Shown piece after piece: positions 23,578-32,230 of a stretch of 64,000 bases of DNA; position 1 is the first letter of the stretch; each line of letters starts with the position of its first letter. The DNA comes from Achromobacter pulmonis (GTDB lineage: Bacteria > Pseudomonadota > Gammaproteobacteria > Burkholderiales > Burkholderiaceae_B): positions 106,657 to 170,656 of the forward strand of contig NZ_CADIJV010000009.1 of NCBI RefSeq assembly GCF_902859765.1, read 5' to 3'. The translations under genes and the position numbers were made by a program. Below the pieces are notes generated by a model, which ran no database searches, was not told where the DNA came from, and saw only the letters and a list, made by a program, of their open reading frames with translations.

Positions 23578-26468
23578 CCATGACTTCACGCGCGTTTCAC
23601 GCTACCCGCCTCGCCTGCGCCCTGGCCGCGCTGGGGTGCTCGCTATCCGCCACCGCCCAGTACCGCCATGATGGCATCTCCTGCATCGACGGCCCCATGG
23701 ACGTGACCGCCGTGCGCGATGCCCGCCATGGCGATGCCGGCCCCGCCGGCTGCATCGGCCCGCTGTCGGAAGACCGCGCCGCGGTGCTGCTGCCCTCCTC
23801 GCTCGAAGAGATCGACCGCGTGCCCACCGACGCTTCGCTGCGCCGCCACGCCTGGGGTTTTGTCGACGCCAACGGCAGACTGGCCGTGGCGCCGCAGTTC
23901 GAACGGGTCGGCGATTTCCATCATGGCCTGGCCGCGGTGCGCTGGAAAGGCAAGTGGGGCTATATCGACGCCAAGGGCGGGATGGCGGTGCCGCCGCGCT
24001 ACGACAGCGCTTCGGATTTCGTCGCGGGCGGGCTGGCGGTGGTGACGCAGGACGGCCAGTACCAATTGATCGACCGCGCCGGCAAGGCGGTGGGCGACGC
24101 CATCGATGCCAGCGTCGACAGCGTGCGCCTGGGCGAAGGCAAGCCGGCCCGGCTGTCGATCACCTATCGCGAGGAATTCCGCGCCGCCAATGGCGAGCGC
24201 CGCTACGCCAAGCCCGGCGTGCAAGTGCTGTCCAGCTACGGCAACGGCCTGTTCATCGGCGTGGACAACCACGGTATGTACGGCCTGCTCGATAGCGACT
24301 GGAACTGGCGCGTGCCGCCGCAATACCACGACATCTCGCGGCGCGACGACGACGCCCTGGCGCTTGGCGCCGGCATGGAAGAAGAGGTGCTGATCGACGC
24401 TGACGGCAATGTGATTGGCCAGGGCATGCGCTACGAGCGCCTGACCCGCGTGGGCCGGGCCTTCTGGAGCGCCGAGCTGCCACGCGGCAAGGGGTATGCC
24501 CTGCTGGATGCCGGCGGACGGCCGCTGGCGACGCTTACGCCGGCCGAGGCGCGCACCTCGGCGATCCATGACGACACGCTGGTGTACGCGTCGGGCGACA
24601 CACTCAAGGCCTATGTGGCCGGCCGGGCCGAACCGGTGGTGCTGGGCAGCGGCATGCGCGCCGAACAGAACGAAGGCGGCTATCTGCTGTTCCGCAATCC
24701 GGCGGGCCAGGTGGCCGGCCTGCTGACGCCCAAGGGCGTGTGGCTGCATGGCGAGAGCGCGCCGCAGTGGCTAGCCGATGTCGGCCGGATGGCGCTGCGC
24801 CAGGGCAAGCTGTGGCTGTCCAGCCAGGACGGCCAATTGCTCAACGCCCTGGACGCCGACGGCCGCGCGATCCTGCAGCCCGACGCCCTGGCAGCGGCGC
24901 AAGGGGCGCAACTGCGCGACCTGCCGCTGGACGTGCCGGGCGGCCCGCTGGGCCTGCTGGGCCAGGGCTACTGCCACTGCACGGACGGCGGCGCCGGCCT
25001 GCTGCTGGCCGACGGCAGCGTTGCCACGCATAAGGACTGGACCGAGATCGTGCCGCTGGACGGGGCGCGCGACGACAACGGCGCCGACGACGAGGCCGGG
25101 GCCGCCCCCCTCGGCGCTGGCGACCTGCGCTTTGCCGCGCAGACCGAGGCCGGCGTGCAGTTGCTCGATGGCCGCGGCCAGCCCATGGATCTACCGCTAC
25201 AGCAGTACATCGGCGCCTTCCATCAGGGCTATGCGCTGATCTACGCCAAGGGCCAGACCCGGCTGATCGACCGGACCGGCAGGATCTATGCGCTGCCGGA
25301 CTATTTCGAGGCCGAGGTGGTGGCGCCCGGACGGGTGCGCTATCTGAAGACCGCGGCCGAGGGCGACCCGTGGGGCCTGTACGATTTCATCGCCGGCAAG
25401 GAAGTGTCGCCGCCAGCCTTCCAGCACATCGGCCGATTCCAGCATGGCCAGGCCGCCGCCTCGCTCGGCGCCGGCAAGGCCGGCGTGATCGATCCGCAGG
25501 GCCAGTGGGTGGTGCCACCCCGCCACCACGCCGTCGAGCGGGTCAGCGACAAGCTGTGGCGGGTGCTGCAAGCCGGGCCGCAAGCGGACGATTACCGCCG
25601 GCCGGCCGCGCTGGTCAATCGTGACGGGCGCGTCCTGACCGCCTTCCAGCCGGCGCTGGAGGTGTCGCGCGAGGCCAATGGCAGCTACATTGCCTACAGC
25701 GAAAAGCAGCGCTGGCTGATCGCGCCCGACGCCTCCGGCACGCTCGACCTGGAAGACGCCCAATACGTCCCGATGGGCGACTGGCTGGCGATCCGCCGCG
25801 CCGACCGGCACGGCTACGTTGACAGCCAGGGCCGCTGGCAAGTCGCGCCCGGCCCGGTGGCGGGCACGCCCTTCCAGGGCAGGCCGGCGCGCGCGTTGAT
25901 CAGCGGCGACGGCGGCGCGCGCCTGATCGACGAGCATGGCAAGACCGTCATCAACCTGCCGGCCGGCCAATGGTACTGGCCGGCGGGATCGGCCTGGCTG
26001 GTGCGGCATGGCAGCGACGATAACGGCAAACCGATCACCGCCTACGTCGACACCGCCGGCAAGACTCGCCTGACACTGGCCGGCAACGGCACCGCGTTCT
26101 CGGAGGGCCAGGCCGCGTTGGTGCTGCCCGATGGCGGCATGCGCGCGATCAACGACAAGGGCGTCGCGTCCGGGCCGACCTTCACCCATCTGGGGCCGCG
26201 CCGCAACGGCCTGTCGGTCGCCGCCGTCGGCGATTACTTCGGCTACGCCGATGGCCAGGGCCGCATGGCGGTTGCGCCCGCCTATCTGTGGGCCTCGGAC
26301 TACGCCAACCAGCGCGCGGTGGTGTCGACGCGCGCGCAGTCGATGATCCTGGACGAACGCGGCGCGATGGTGGCGCGCGTCACGCTGGTGTGCGGCATCC
26401 GCACGCTCTACGGCGCCTACAACCAGCGCCTGTGGCCGCTGTCGATGCCGCAGCGCTGCCGCCAGTGA
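23574..26468 (+). CDS. Large exported WG-repeat protein 2
   Basis: 964 residues, paralogous in plan to the preceding gene. A signal peptide ends near ATA (residue 28), an N-terminal Cys pair (SCIDG, GCIG) follows, then WG units such as WGFVDANGRLAVAPQFERV, KWGYIDAKGGMAVPPRYDSA, YGLLDSDWNWRVPPQYHDI and GYADGQGRMAVAPAYLWA. The last segment has VCGIRTLYGAY and a Cys near the end, mirroring the first protein. The Ala-rich linker is absent. The ATG at 23574 overlaps the previous stop; ATG at 23580 is also possible. The pair forms one operon and probably acts together. Confidence 0.83.
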   Translation: MTMTSRAFHATRLACALAALGCSLSATAQYRHDGISCIDGPMDVTAVRDARHGDAGPAGCIGPLSEDRAAVLLPSSLEEIDRVPTDASLRRHAWGFVDANGRLAVAPQFERVGDFHHGLAAVRWKGKWGYIDAKGGMAVPPRYDSASDFVAGGLAVVTQDGQYQLIDRAGKAVGDAIDASVDSVRLGEGKPARLSITYREEFRAANGERRYAKPGVQVLSSYGNGLFIGVDNHGMYGLLDSDWNWRVPPQYHDISRRDDDALALGAGMEEEVLIDADGNVIGQGMRYERLTRVGRAFWSAELPRGKGYALLDAGGRPLATLTPAEARTSAIHDDTLVYASGDTLKAYVAGRAEPVVLGSGMRAEQNEGGYLLFRNPAGQVAGLLTPKGVWLHGESAPQWLADVGRMALRQGKLWLSSQDGQLLNALDADGRAILQPDALAAAQGAQLRDLPLDVPGGPLGLLGQGYCHCTDGGAGLLLADGSVATHKDWTEIVPLDGARDDNGADDEAGAAPLGAGDLRFAAQTEAGVQLLDGRGQPMDLPLQQYIGAFHQGYALIYAKGQTRLIDRTGRIYALPDYFEAEVVAPGRVRYLKTAAEGDPWGLYDFIAGKEVSPPAFQHIGRFQHGQAAASLGAGKAGVIDPQGQWVVPPRHHAVERVSDKLWRVLQAGPQADDYRRPAALVNRDGRVLTAFQPALEVSREANGSYIAYSEKQRWLIAPDASGTLDLEDAQYVPMGDWLAIRRADRHGYVDSQGRWQVAPGPVAGTPFQGRPARALISGDGGARLIDEHGKTVINLPAGQWYWPAGSAWLVRHGSDDNGKPITAYVDTAGKTRLTLAGNGTAFSEGQAALVLPDGGMRAINDKGVASGPTFTHLGPRRNGLSVAAVGDYFGYADGQGRMAVAPAYLWASDYANQRAVVSTRAQSMILDERGAMVARVTLVCGIRTLYGAYNQRLWPLSMPQRCRQ

Positions 26469-26521
26469 CGCCGCGCGGGCGGCGCGCGCCGCGCTCGCCC
26501 GCGTCCGCAATGGCTTAGCCC

Positions 26522-27382
26522 CTACTGCGTGTCCAGCGCCAGGTAGCGGCGCGTCTGCACGATCTCCTCGCGTTCCTTGAAGCTGGTCAGGCGGTCTGCC
26601 AGCGCGCTGCTGTCGCCGGTCTCGCGGATCGCCGCCAGCGTGGCCTGCATGGCGTGGATGGCGGCGCGCTGCAGGTCCGACGGAATGATCGCCAGGCGAT
26701 AGCCCATGGCCGCCAGATCCGGCAGCGGCACCAGCGGCGTCTTGCCGCCATAGAACATGTTGATGAGCTTCAGGCCGGGCAGCCGGTCCGCGATGGCGCG
26801 GATCTGTTCCAGCGTTTCCGGGGCCTCGACGAACACCATGTCGGCGCCCGCCCGCAGGTAGTGTTCCGCGCGCGCGATGGCGGCCTCGAAGCCCTCGACC
26901 GCGATGGCGTCGGTGCGGGCGATCACCAGCGTGTCGGCATCGGCCAGCGTCTGGCGCGCGATGTGCACCTTGCGGCACATTTCCTGCGTATCGACCAGGC
27001 TCTTGTCATCCAGGTGGCCGCAGCGCTTGGGAAACGACTGATCCTCGATATGGAAGGCCGCCACGCCGGCGCGCTCCATGGCGCGCACCGTGCGCTCGAC
27101 GTTGGCCGAGCCGCCGAAACCGGTGTCGGCGTCGGCCACCACCGGCAGGCCGCTGGCGTCGACGATTTTCTCGACCCGGTCCATGACCTCGGTGAAGCTC
27201 AGCAGGCCGATGTCGGGATAACCGGCAGCACGCGCGATCGCGCCGCCGCTGGCGTAGACCGCGTTGAAGCCGGCGGCCGCCACCAGGCGGGCCGACAGGC
27301 CGTCATAGGCGCCGGGCGCCACCACGATGTCCTGGGCGAGATGCTGACGCAACCGGGCGCCGGGAGTGAGGGTCTGGGGCAT
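26522..27382 (-). CDS. Isocitrate lyase / PEP mutase superfamily enzyme
   Basis: 286 residues of the PEP mutase/isocitrate lyase barrel family (oxaloacetate decarboxylase, methylisocitrate lyase and carboxyphosphonoenolpyruvate mutase relatives). GAYDGLSARLVAAAGFNAVY at the start, Mg-binding DADTGFG (84-90), HIEDQSFPKRCGH with the lyase signature KRCGH (119-123), and VIARTDAI are all present. The catalytic Cys suggests C-C lyase activity on a 2-methylmalate- or isocitrate-like acid. The ATG at 27382 has AAGGAA upstream and starts where homology starts. It is divergent from a LysR gene. Confidence 0.87.
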   Translation of the reverse strand: MPQTLTPGARLRQHLAQDIVVAPGAYDGLSARLVAAAGFNAVYASGGAIARAAGYPDIGLLSFTEVMDRVEKIVDASGLPVVADADTGFGGSANVERTVRAMERAGVAAFHIEDQSFPKRCGHLDDKSLVDTQEMCRKVHIARQTLADADTLVIARTDAIAVEGFEAAIARAEHYLRAGADMVFVEAPETLEQIRAIADRLPGLKLINMFYGGKTPLVPLPDLAAMGYRLAIIPSDLQRAAIHAMQATLAAIRETGDSSALADRLTSFKEREEIVQTRRYLALDTQ

Positions 27383-27444
27383 GGGACATTCCTTGGGAAA
27401 ACGATACGTCGATGCCCGCATCATCCCGCCGCCGAACTAGAATG

Positions 27445-27457
27445 TCCAATATATGGA
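27445..27457. promoter_or_regulatory. LysR-box candidate TCCA-N5-TGGA
   Basis: TCCAATATATGGA is an inverted repeat that also fits the T-N11-A LysR box. It sits in the A/T-rich 106-base gap between the PEP-mutase-like gene and the divergent LysR gene, 32 bases before the LysR start. Confidence 0.5.
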
Positions 27458-27488
27458 AAATTGAATATCAGTACTTTTTGGATATCAA

Positions 27489-28367
27489 ATGGAACTGCGC
27501 CATCTGCGTTACTTCGTGGCCACGGCCGAAGCCCAGCACTTCACCCGCGCGGCCGAACAGCTCGGCATGGCGCAACCGCCGCTGTCGCAGCAGATACGGC
27601 AACTGGAAGAGGAAGTGGGCACGCCGCTGTTCGACCGGCGCGGACGCGGCGTCAGCCTGAACGATGCCGGCCGCGCTTTCCTGGCGTGCGCGCAGGACAT
27701 CCTGCAACGCGCGCAGGCGGCGGTGGAAATGGCGCAGCGCGCCGCGCGAGGCGAAGTCGGCGAGCTGTCGCTGGGGTTCACCGAATCGGCCTCGTTCCAC
27801 CCGGTCGTGACGGAACTGATACGGCTCTACCGGCAGCAATATCCCGACGTGGAAATGACGCTGTCCCAAGACGACAGCGAAACGCTGGTGGCGCGCCTGC
27901 GCGCCGGCCTGATCGACGCGGCCTTCGTGCGGCCGCCGTTCGCCATGGACGGCGGTTTGCGCTTCATGCAGTTGACGGAAGAACCCTTGATGGTGGCGCT
28001 GCCGCTGAGCCATCGGCTGGCGCGGCGCAAGCGGCTGGCGCCGGCCGACCTGGCGCACGAACGCTTCATCCAGTATTCGCGCAAGTCCGGCTACGGCCTG
28101 AGCGCCGACATCATGGCGGCATGCCGCCAGCACGGACTGAACCCGCTGCCCGGCCAGCGCGCGCCGCAGTTATCCTCGGCGGTGAACCTGGTGGCGGCCG
28201 GCATGGGCGTGGCGATCGTGCCCGCGTCGCTGCGGCACCTGCGGCCGGACGGCGTGGTGTACCGCCCGTTCGCGCTGGACTGGCCGCGCGCGGTGCTGGG
28301 GCTGGCGGTGCGCGAGGACGCGCCCGGCGGGCGCGTGGCCAATCTGCTGGCGCTGGCGCACGCTTAG
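27489..28367 (+). CDS. LysR-family regulator of the divergent PEP-mutase-like gene
   Basis: 292 residues. The N-terminal HTH is close to the BenM/CatM subgroup: MELRHLRYFVATAEAQHFTR, LGMAQPPLSQQIRQLEEEVG, LFDRRGRGVSLNDAG. The effector domain begins near LSLGFTESASFHP, and DAAFVRPPF is typical of the subgroup that senses aromatic or carboxylate effectors. The divergent arrangement and the TCCA-N5-TGGA element make control of the neighbouring lyase-family gene likely. Confidence 0.92.
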   Translation: MELRHLRYFVATAEAQHFTRAAEQLGMAQPPLSQQIRQLEEEVGTPLFDRRGRGVSLNDAGRAFLACAQDILQRAQAAVEMAQRAARGEVGELSLGFTESASFHPVVTELIRLYRQQYPDVEMTLSQDDSETLVARLRAGLIDAAFVRPPFAMDGGLRFMQLTEEPLMVALPLSHRLARRKRLAPADLAHERFIQYSRKSGYGLSADIMAACRQHGLNPLPGQRAPQLSSAVNLVAAGMGVAIVPASLRHLRPDGVVYRPFALDWPRAVLGLAVREDAPGGRVANLLALAHA

Positions 28368-28433
28368 GCGCCGTGGCCATGGCGGGCCGCTGGCCGGTGC
28401 CGCCCTCAAGCCGCCCGTCGCCGCCACGGTGGC

Positions 28434-29249
28434 TCAGTCGTCGTGCGATTCGTGCACCGCGATGGCCCCGCGCTTCCAGTAGCTGGCCGCGCGGATGCGG
28501 CGCTTGTCGATGCCATGCTGCGCCACCATGATTTCACGCACCGCCTTGGCCACCGCGGATTCGGCCGCCACCCAGACATAACCCGCGCCCGCCGGCAGCG
28601 TCAGTTCGCGCGCCGCTTCCAGCAGCAGGGTGCTGTAGCCGGCGGCCGTGCCATTGCGATGCAGCCAGCGCACTGAGGCCTGGGCCCGCGTGGTCAGCGG
28701 AATCTCGTTGCCGGCACTGGGCACTTCGACCCGCACCAGCGCCTGCGTCGTGGCGGGCAGCTCTTCGAGGCGGCGGGCGATGGCCGGCAGCGCGGTTTCA
28801 TCGCCGATCAGCACATGCCAGTCGAAGCCCGCAGGCACCACGAACGAGCCGCGCGGGCCGCCGATGCCCAGGCGCTGGCCAACCGTGGCCTGCTCGGCCC
28901 AGGTGGCGGCCGGGCCATCGCCGTGCAGCACGAAATCGATGCCCAGTTCCTGGCGCGTGGCGTCGAAGCGGCGCGGGGTGTAGTCGCGCGCCGCCGGGCG
29001 CGGCATGCCCTCGGGGAACGTGATGCCGTCGGGGCCGACTTCGGGCAGGGCCGGCGGTTGCGAGGGATCGGCGGGAAAGAACAGCTTCACGTGGTCGTCG
29101 AACGACGCGGACACGAAGTCATGCAGATCCTCGCCGGTGAAGGTGATGCGGGCCAACAGGCCCGCGATGCGTTCGACACGCGCCACGGTCAGGATGCGCA
29201 TCTTGAGCGGATGGCGCACACGTTCGACGGTCAGGTCGGTCTGGGTCAT
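28434..29249 (-). CDS. yqjH: Siderophore-interacting ferric-chelate reductase (YqjH/ViuB type)
   Basis: 271 residues, SIP family: FAD-binding barrel then NADPH-binding domain. RITFTGEDLHDF opens the barrel; RDYTPRRFD is the FAD-binding RxYTxR motif; GPRGSFVVP contacts FAD; LIGDETALPAIARRL and WVAAESAVAKAVREI belong to the NADPH lobe. Such enzymes reduce ferric siderophores in the cytoplasm to release iron. It lies 36 bases downstream of the PadR regulator gene on the same strand, an arrangement matching E. coli yqjH and its nickel/iron-responsive repressor YqjI (divergent there, tandem here). Confidence 0.88.
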   Translation of the reverse strand: MTQTDLTVERVRHPLKMRILTVARVERIAGLLARITFTGEDLHDFVSASFDDHVKLFFPADPSQPPALPEVGPDGITFPEGMPRPAARDYTPRRFDATRQELGIDFVLHGDGPAATWAEQATVGQRLGIGGPRGSFVVPAGFDWHVLIGDETALPAIARRLEELPATTQALVRVEVPSAGNEIPLTTRAQASVRWLHRNGTAAGYSTLLLEAARELTLPAGAGYVWVAAESAVAKAVREIMVAQHGIDKRRIRAASYWKRGAIAVHESHDD

Positions 29250-29285
29250 GAAGTCTCCAAAGGGATGGACGGGAAAGGGCCGGGA

Positions 29286-30122
29286 TCAGCCACAGTCCTT
29301 GCCCGTGATTTCCTCGGTGGCGCGGCGCAGGATGGCGGCGATGCGGCGCTGCTCGGCCGGCGAGGCGTCGGTGCGTTGCAGCAGCGCGTGACGGATCGCC
29401 TGGCGCGCATGCACGAATTCGTCGATCCAGCCGGCGGCGTTTTCATCATCGCCGGCGGCCGCGCGCGGTTCGCCGCTCCAGGCCTGGCGCATCCAGTCCA
29501 TCTTGCGGGCCACGTGCTTGAGCTTGTTGAACATCACCGACAGGCGCTCGCGATTGGCGTCCAGATGCGCGCGGCCCGGCTCGGCCAGGTGATAGCGCTT
29601 CTTGCTGCCTTCCTGCTCGACGGTGGCGTAGCCCAGTTCCTCCAGGTAGGTCAGCGCGGGATACACCATGCCGGGGCTGGGCGTGTAGAAACCGTTGGAC
29701 ATGGCGCCCAGCGCCTTGATCAGTTCGTAGCCATGGCTGGGGTTCTGCTCCAGCAGGCCAAGCAGCATCAACTGCAGGTCGTCGGCGGTGACCTTGCGGC
29801 CGCGCGCAAAGTGGCGGCCATCGCCGCCGAAGCCGTCGTCGGCGTCGCCGCCGCGGCCGCCCCACGGGCCGCCGCCGAACCAGCCGCCGCCCCCGGCGTG
29901 GCGTCCGTGACGGCCACGGCCGCCCTCGTGCCAGCCGCCGAACGCGAAGTCCGAGCCGTGGCCGCGATGAGCATGGAATGCCGGGTGATCGTGATGACTT
30001 TGAGGGCCGTGATCGCCGTCATGGTGTTGATGGGCGTGACGGTCGTGATGATGGCCGTGGCACTCAGGATGGGCGTGGCGGGCGCCACGGGCAAAGGCGG
30101 TCAGGAAATGGAAATGGCGCAT
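29286..30122 (-). CDS. yqjI: PadR-family regulator with His-rich metal-binding N-terminus (YqjI type)
   Basis: 278 residues. The first 55 residues contain 19 His and one Cys, then a Gly/Arg-rich linker to about 108. After that comes a PadR winged helix (ADDLQLMLLGLLEQNPSHGY, GMVYPALTYLEELGYATVEQ, SKKRYHLAEPGR) and a C-terminal helical dimerisation part. E. coli YqjI has the same layout and represses yqjH, responding to nickel. The adjacent yqjH-like gene strongly supports the same role. Palindromes right upstream of the start codon are likely its own operator. Confidence 0.88.
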   Translation of the reverse strand: MRHFHFLTAFARGARHAHPECHGHHHDRHAHQHHDGDHGPQSHHDHPAFHAHRGHGSDFAFGGWHEGGRGRHGRHAGGGGWFGGGPWGGRGGDADDGFGGDGRHFARGRKVTADDLQLMLLGLLEQNPSHGYELIKALGAMSNGFYTPSPGMVYPALTYLEELGYATVEQEGSKKRYHLAEPGRAHLDANRERLSVMFNKLKHVARKMDWMRQAWSGEPRAAAGDDENAAGWIDEFVHARQAIRHALLQRTDASPAEQRRIAAILRRATEEITGKDCG

Positions 30123-30154
30123 GAAGGGCCTCGCGGGTGTCTGACGTTTTACTT

Positions 30155-30185
30155 ACGATATATCTTAAGACATAGATCGTACGAT
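30155..30185. promoter_or_regulatory. PadR/YqjI operator candidate
   Basis: An imperfect palindrome centred on TCTTAAGA runs from ACGATA to ATCGT (30155-30180). It overlaps a perfect ATCGTACGAT palindrome (30176-30185). Both lie 33-63 bases upstream of the PadR start in an A/T-rich patch that must contain its promoter. Confidence 0.6.
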
Positions 30186-30230
30186 ACACAGACCGGATTC
30201 CAGGCGTCAAGCGCCTTTTTTGGCCCGCCG

Positions 30231-31127
30231 CTATCCGCGCGCCTTGTCCAACACCCCGGCGGCGATGCCGCCCACGATCAACGCCATCCCCAGCGACAAC
30301 GGCAGGTCCAGCGGCTCATGCAGCACCGCCGCCGAGCACAGCAGGCCCACCACCGGCACGCCCAGCAGGCCGATCGCGGTAACGCCCGCCGGCAGCGACC
30401 GGTTCACATTCACCGCCGCCCAGTACGCCACCGCGATGCCGAACACGCCGCCATAACCCAGCAGCCAGGCCAGGTCCGCATGCCACGCCACGCGCGGCGC
30501 GCCCTCCGCCGCCCAGGCGACCGCGGCCAGCCCCCCCGACGCCAGCAACGCCTGCCAGAACGCCAGCTCGAACGGCGGCGTGACCCAGCGATGCGCGCGC
30601 ACGTAGACGATGTTGGCAGCCCAGCACAACGCCGCCAGCAGCACCAGGCCGTTGCCCAACAGGGCATCGTGATTGCCCCAGTCGAAGGACAGCGGATTGA
30701 AGATGACCGCCAGCCCCAGCAGGCCGAGCGCAAGCCCCAGTTGCCGTCCGCGCCCGATCGGCTCGCCCAGGAACATGCGCGCGGCCGGGATGACCCACAG
30801 CGGCGTGGTGTAGGCCAGCACCACCGAGCGGCCGGCCGGCACGTATTGCAGGCCCAGGCTGACCAGCGCGGCGAACGCGCCCATGTGCAGCAGGCCCACG
30901 CTCAGAATCACCGGCAGGTCGGCCTTGACCGGCCGGGCCACCCGCCGCAGCGCCAGGCCCAGCAACAGCAATGCGGCGGCGCCGACGACGCTGCGCGCGG
31001 CCACCGCCCAGAGCGGCGTCAGGTATTGCAGCAGCAGCTTGCTGACGACCCAGGTGAAGCCCCAGGCCAGCACCACCACGACGAGCAGCGACAAGGCCTT
31101 GCGGCGGGACAGGATTTCGGTGGACAT
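30231..31127 (-). CDS. EamA/DMT-family transporter
   Basis: 298 residues with ten hydrophobic segments forming two EamA repeats: VVVVLAWGFTWVVSKLLLQY in the first, LLAALCWAANIVYVRAHRWV starting the second. VLAYTTPLWVIPAARMFLGE is the conserved end-of-repeat segment. It is an inner-membrane drug/metabolite exporter, substrate unknown. It is transcribed toward the PadR gene, with 108 bases between, including the PadR operator region. Confidence 0.88.
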   Translation of the reverse strand: MSTEILSRRKALSLLVVVVLAWGFTWVVSKLLLQYLTPLWAVAARSVVGAAALLLLGLALRRVARPVKADLPVILSVGLLHMGAFAALVSLGLQYVPAGRSVVLAYTTPLWVIPAARMFLGEPIGRGRQLGLALGLLGLAVIFNPLSFDWGNHDALLGNGLVLLAALCWAANIVYVRAHRWVTPPFELAFWQALLASGGLAAVAWAAEGAPRVAWHADLAWLLGYGGVFGIAVAYWAAVNVNRSLPAGVTAIGLLGVPVVGLLCSAAVLHEPLDLPLSLGMALIVGGIAAGVLDKARG

Positions 31128-31199
31128 GGCGAACGGGGAAGGGGCGAACCGCCCCGACTATAGAAGCGCGCCGCGCCCCGCCGTAGCGCCACGCGGCGC

Positions 31200-32135
31200 C
31201 TATTCCCTGGAGCCACGCGCGCCCGCGCGCGGCTTGCGCGCCAGCCAGCGCGCAAAGGCCGCGGCCAGCGGTTCATCCGGCGCCGGCGCGTAGACCACCA
31301 GGCGCAGATGGCGGCTTTCATCGACCGACAGGGTGGCATGCTCGAACGCCACCTCGCCCAGCGCCGGCAGGCGCAGGCTGCGCACGCCCATGCAGGCGCC
31401 ATGCACGTCGTGCTCGCGCCACCACGCCTTGAATTCGGGGGCGACGCGTTCGAGTTCATCGACCAGTTCGGTGATGTCCGGCGCGCCCGAGGCCGAGGCG
31501 AAATCGCGCCGGAACGTGGACAGCATGGCCGGCGCCTGCGCCGGCCAATCGACGAACAAATCCCGCATCGCCGGCGCCACGAACAGCATCCACAGCAAGT
31601 TGCGCCGTCCGGCCGGTTGCGCGCCGAAGCCGAACACGCGTTCGGCGGCGGCGTTCCACGCCACCACGTCCCAGCGCAGGTTGAGGACATAAGCGGGGCG
31701 CGCGGGCAGGTCGTCCATCAGGCGCCGCACCTGCGGCGGCACGGTGCACCAGGTGCGGCCCGGCTCGGCCGGCGGGCGTTGGTGCGCCAGCAGGTACAGG
31801 TGGCGCCGTTCGGCCGCGTCCAGCTTCAGCACCCGCGCCAGGTTCTCCAGGAAAGTGGCCGACACGCTGATGTTGCGGCCCTGCTCGAACCAGGTGTACC
31901 AGGCCAGGCCCACGCCGGCCAGCGCCGCCACTTCCTCGCGCCGCAGCCCGGGCGTGCGGCGGCGGCCGCCGGCCGGCAGGCCCAACGCGGCGGGGCTCAG
32001 ACGCTCGCGGCGCAGGCGCAGGAATTCGGCGAGGTCGGCGCGGGTGCGATCCAGGCGCTGGGCGCCTGTCTCGGCGTCGGGACGCGCGGGTGGCAGGGGC
32101 GCGGCGGCCGGGTCACGCAGGGCAGGACGGGGCAT
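31200..32135 (-). CDS. XRE regulator with MmyB-type ligand-binding domain
   Basis: 311 residues. HTH around 36-105 (LAEFLRLRRERLSPAALGLP, RRRTPGLRREEVAALAGVGL, WYTWFEQGRNISVSATFLEN) with the family-typical TPGLRREEVA segment. A PAS-like MmyB ligand-binding domain follows (AYVLNLRWDVVAWNAAAERV, NLLWMLFVAP, then HDVHGACMGVRSLRLPALGE). Such regulators usually control a neighbouring reductase or exporter and bind small hydrophobic ligands. It is divergent from a DHA2 exporter, its probable target. Confidence 0.9.
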   Translation of the reverse strand: MPRPALRDPAAAPLPPARPDAETGAQRLDRTRADLAEFLRLRRERLSPAALGLPAGGRRRTPGLRREEVAALAGVGLAWYTWFEQGRNISVSATFLENLARVLKLDAAERRHLYLLAHQRPPAEPGRTWCTVPPQVRRLMDDLPARPAYVLNLRWDVVAWNAAAERVFGFGAQPAGRRNLLWMLFVAPAMRDLFVDWPAQAPAMLSTFRRDFASASGAPDITELVDELERVAPEFKAWWREHDVHGACMGVRSLRLPALGEVAFEHATLSVDESRHLRLVVYAPAPDEPLAAAFARWLARKPRAGARGSRE

Positions 32136-32138
32136 GGA

Positions 32139-32157
32139 CTATTGCCTTCAGTAATAG
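32139..32157. promoter_or_regulatory. Inverted repeat CTATT-N9-AATAG, operator candidate
   Basis: Perfect 5-bp arms at 32139-32143 and 32153-32157, directly beside the XRE start codon in the A/T-rich gap shared with the MFS gene. Confidence 0.45.
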
Positions 32158-32230
32158 CATAAACAGCTAAATTGTATGAGGCTCGAACAGCCCACAGAAT
32201 AGCGCCGATTCCCACTCTGAAGGCCTGTTC

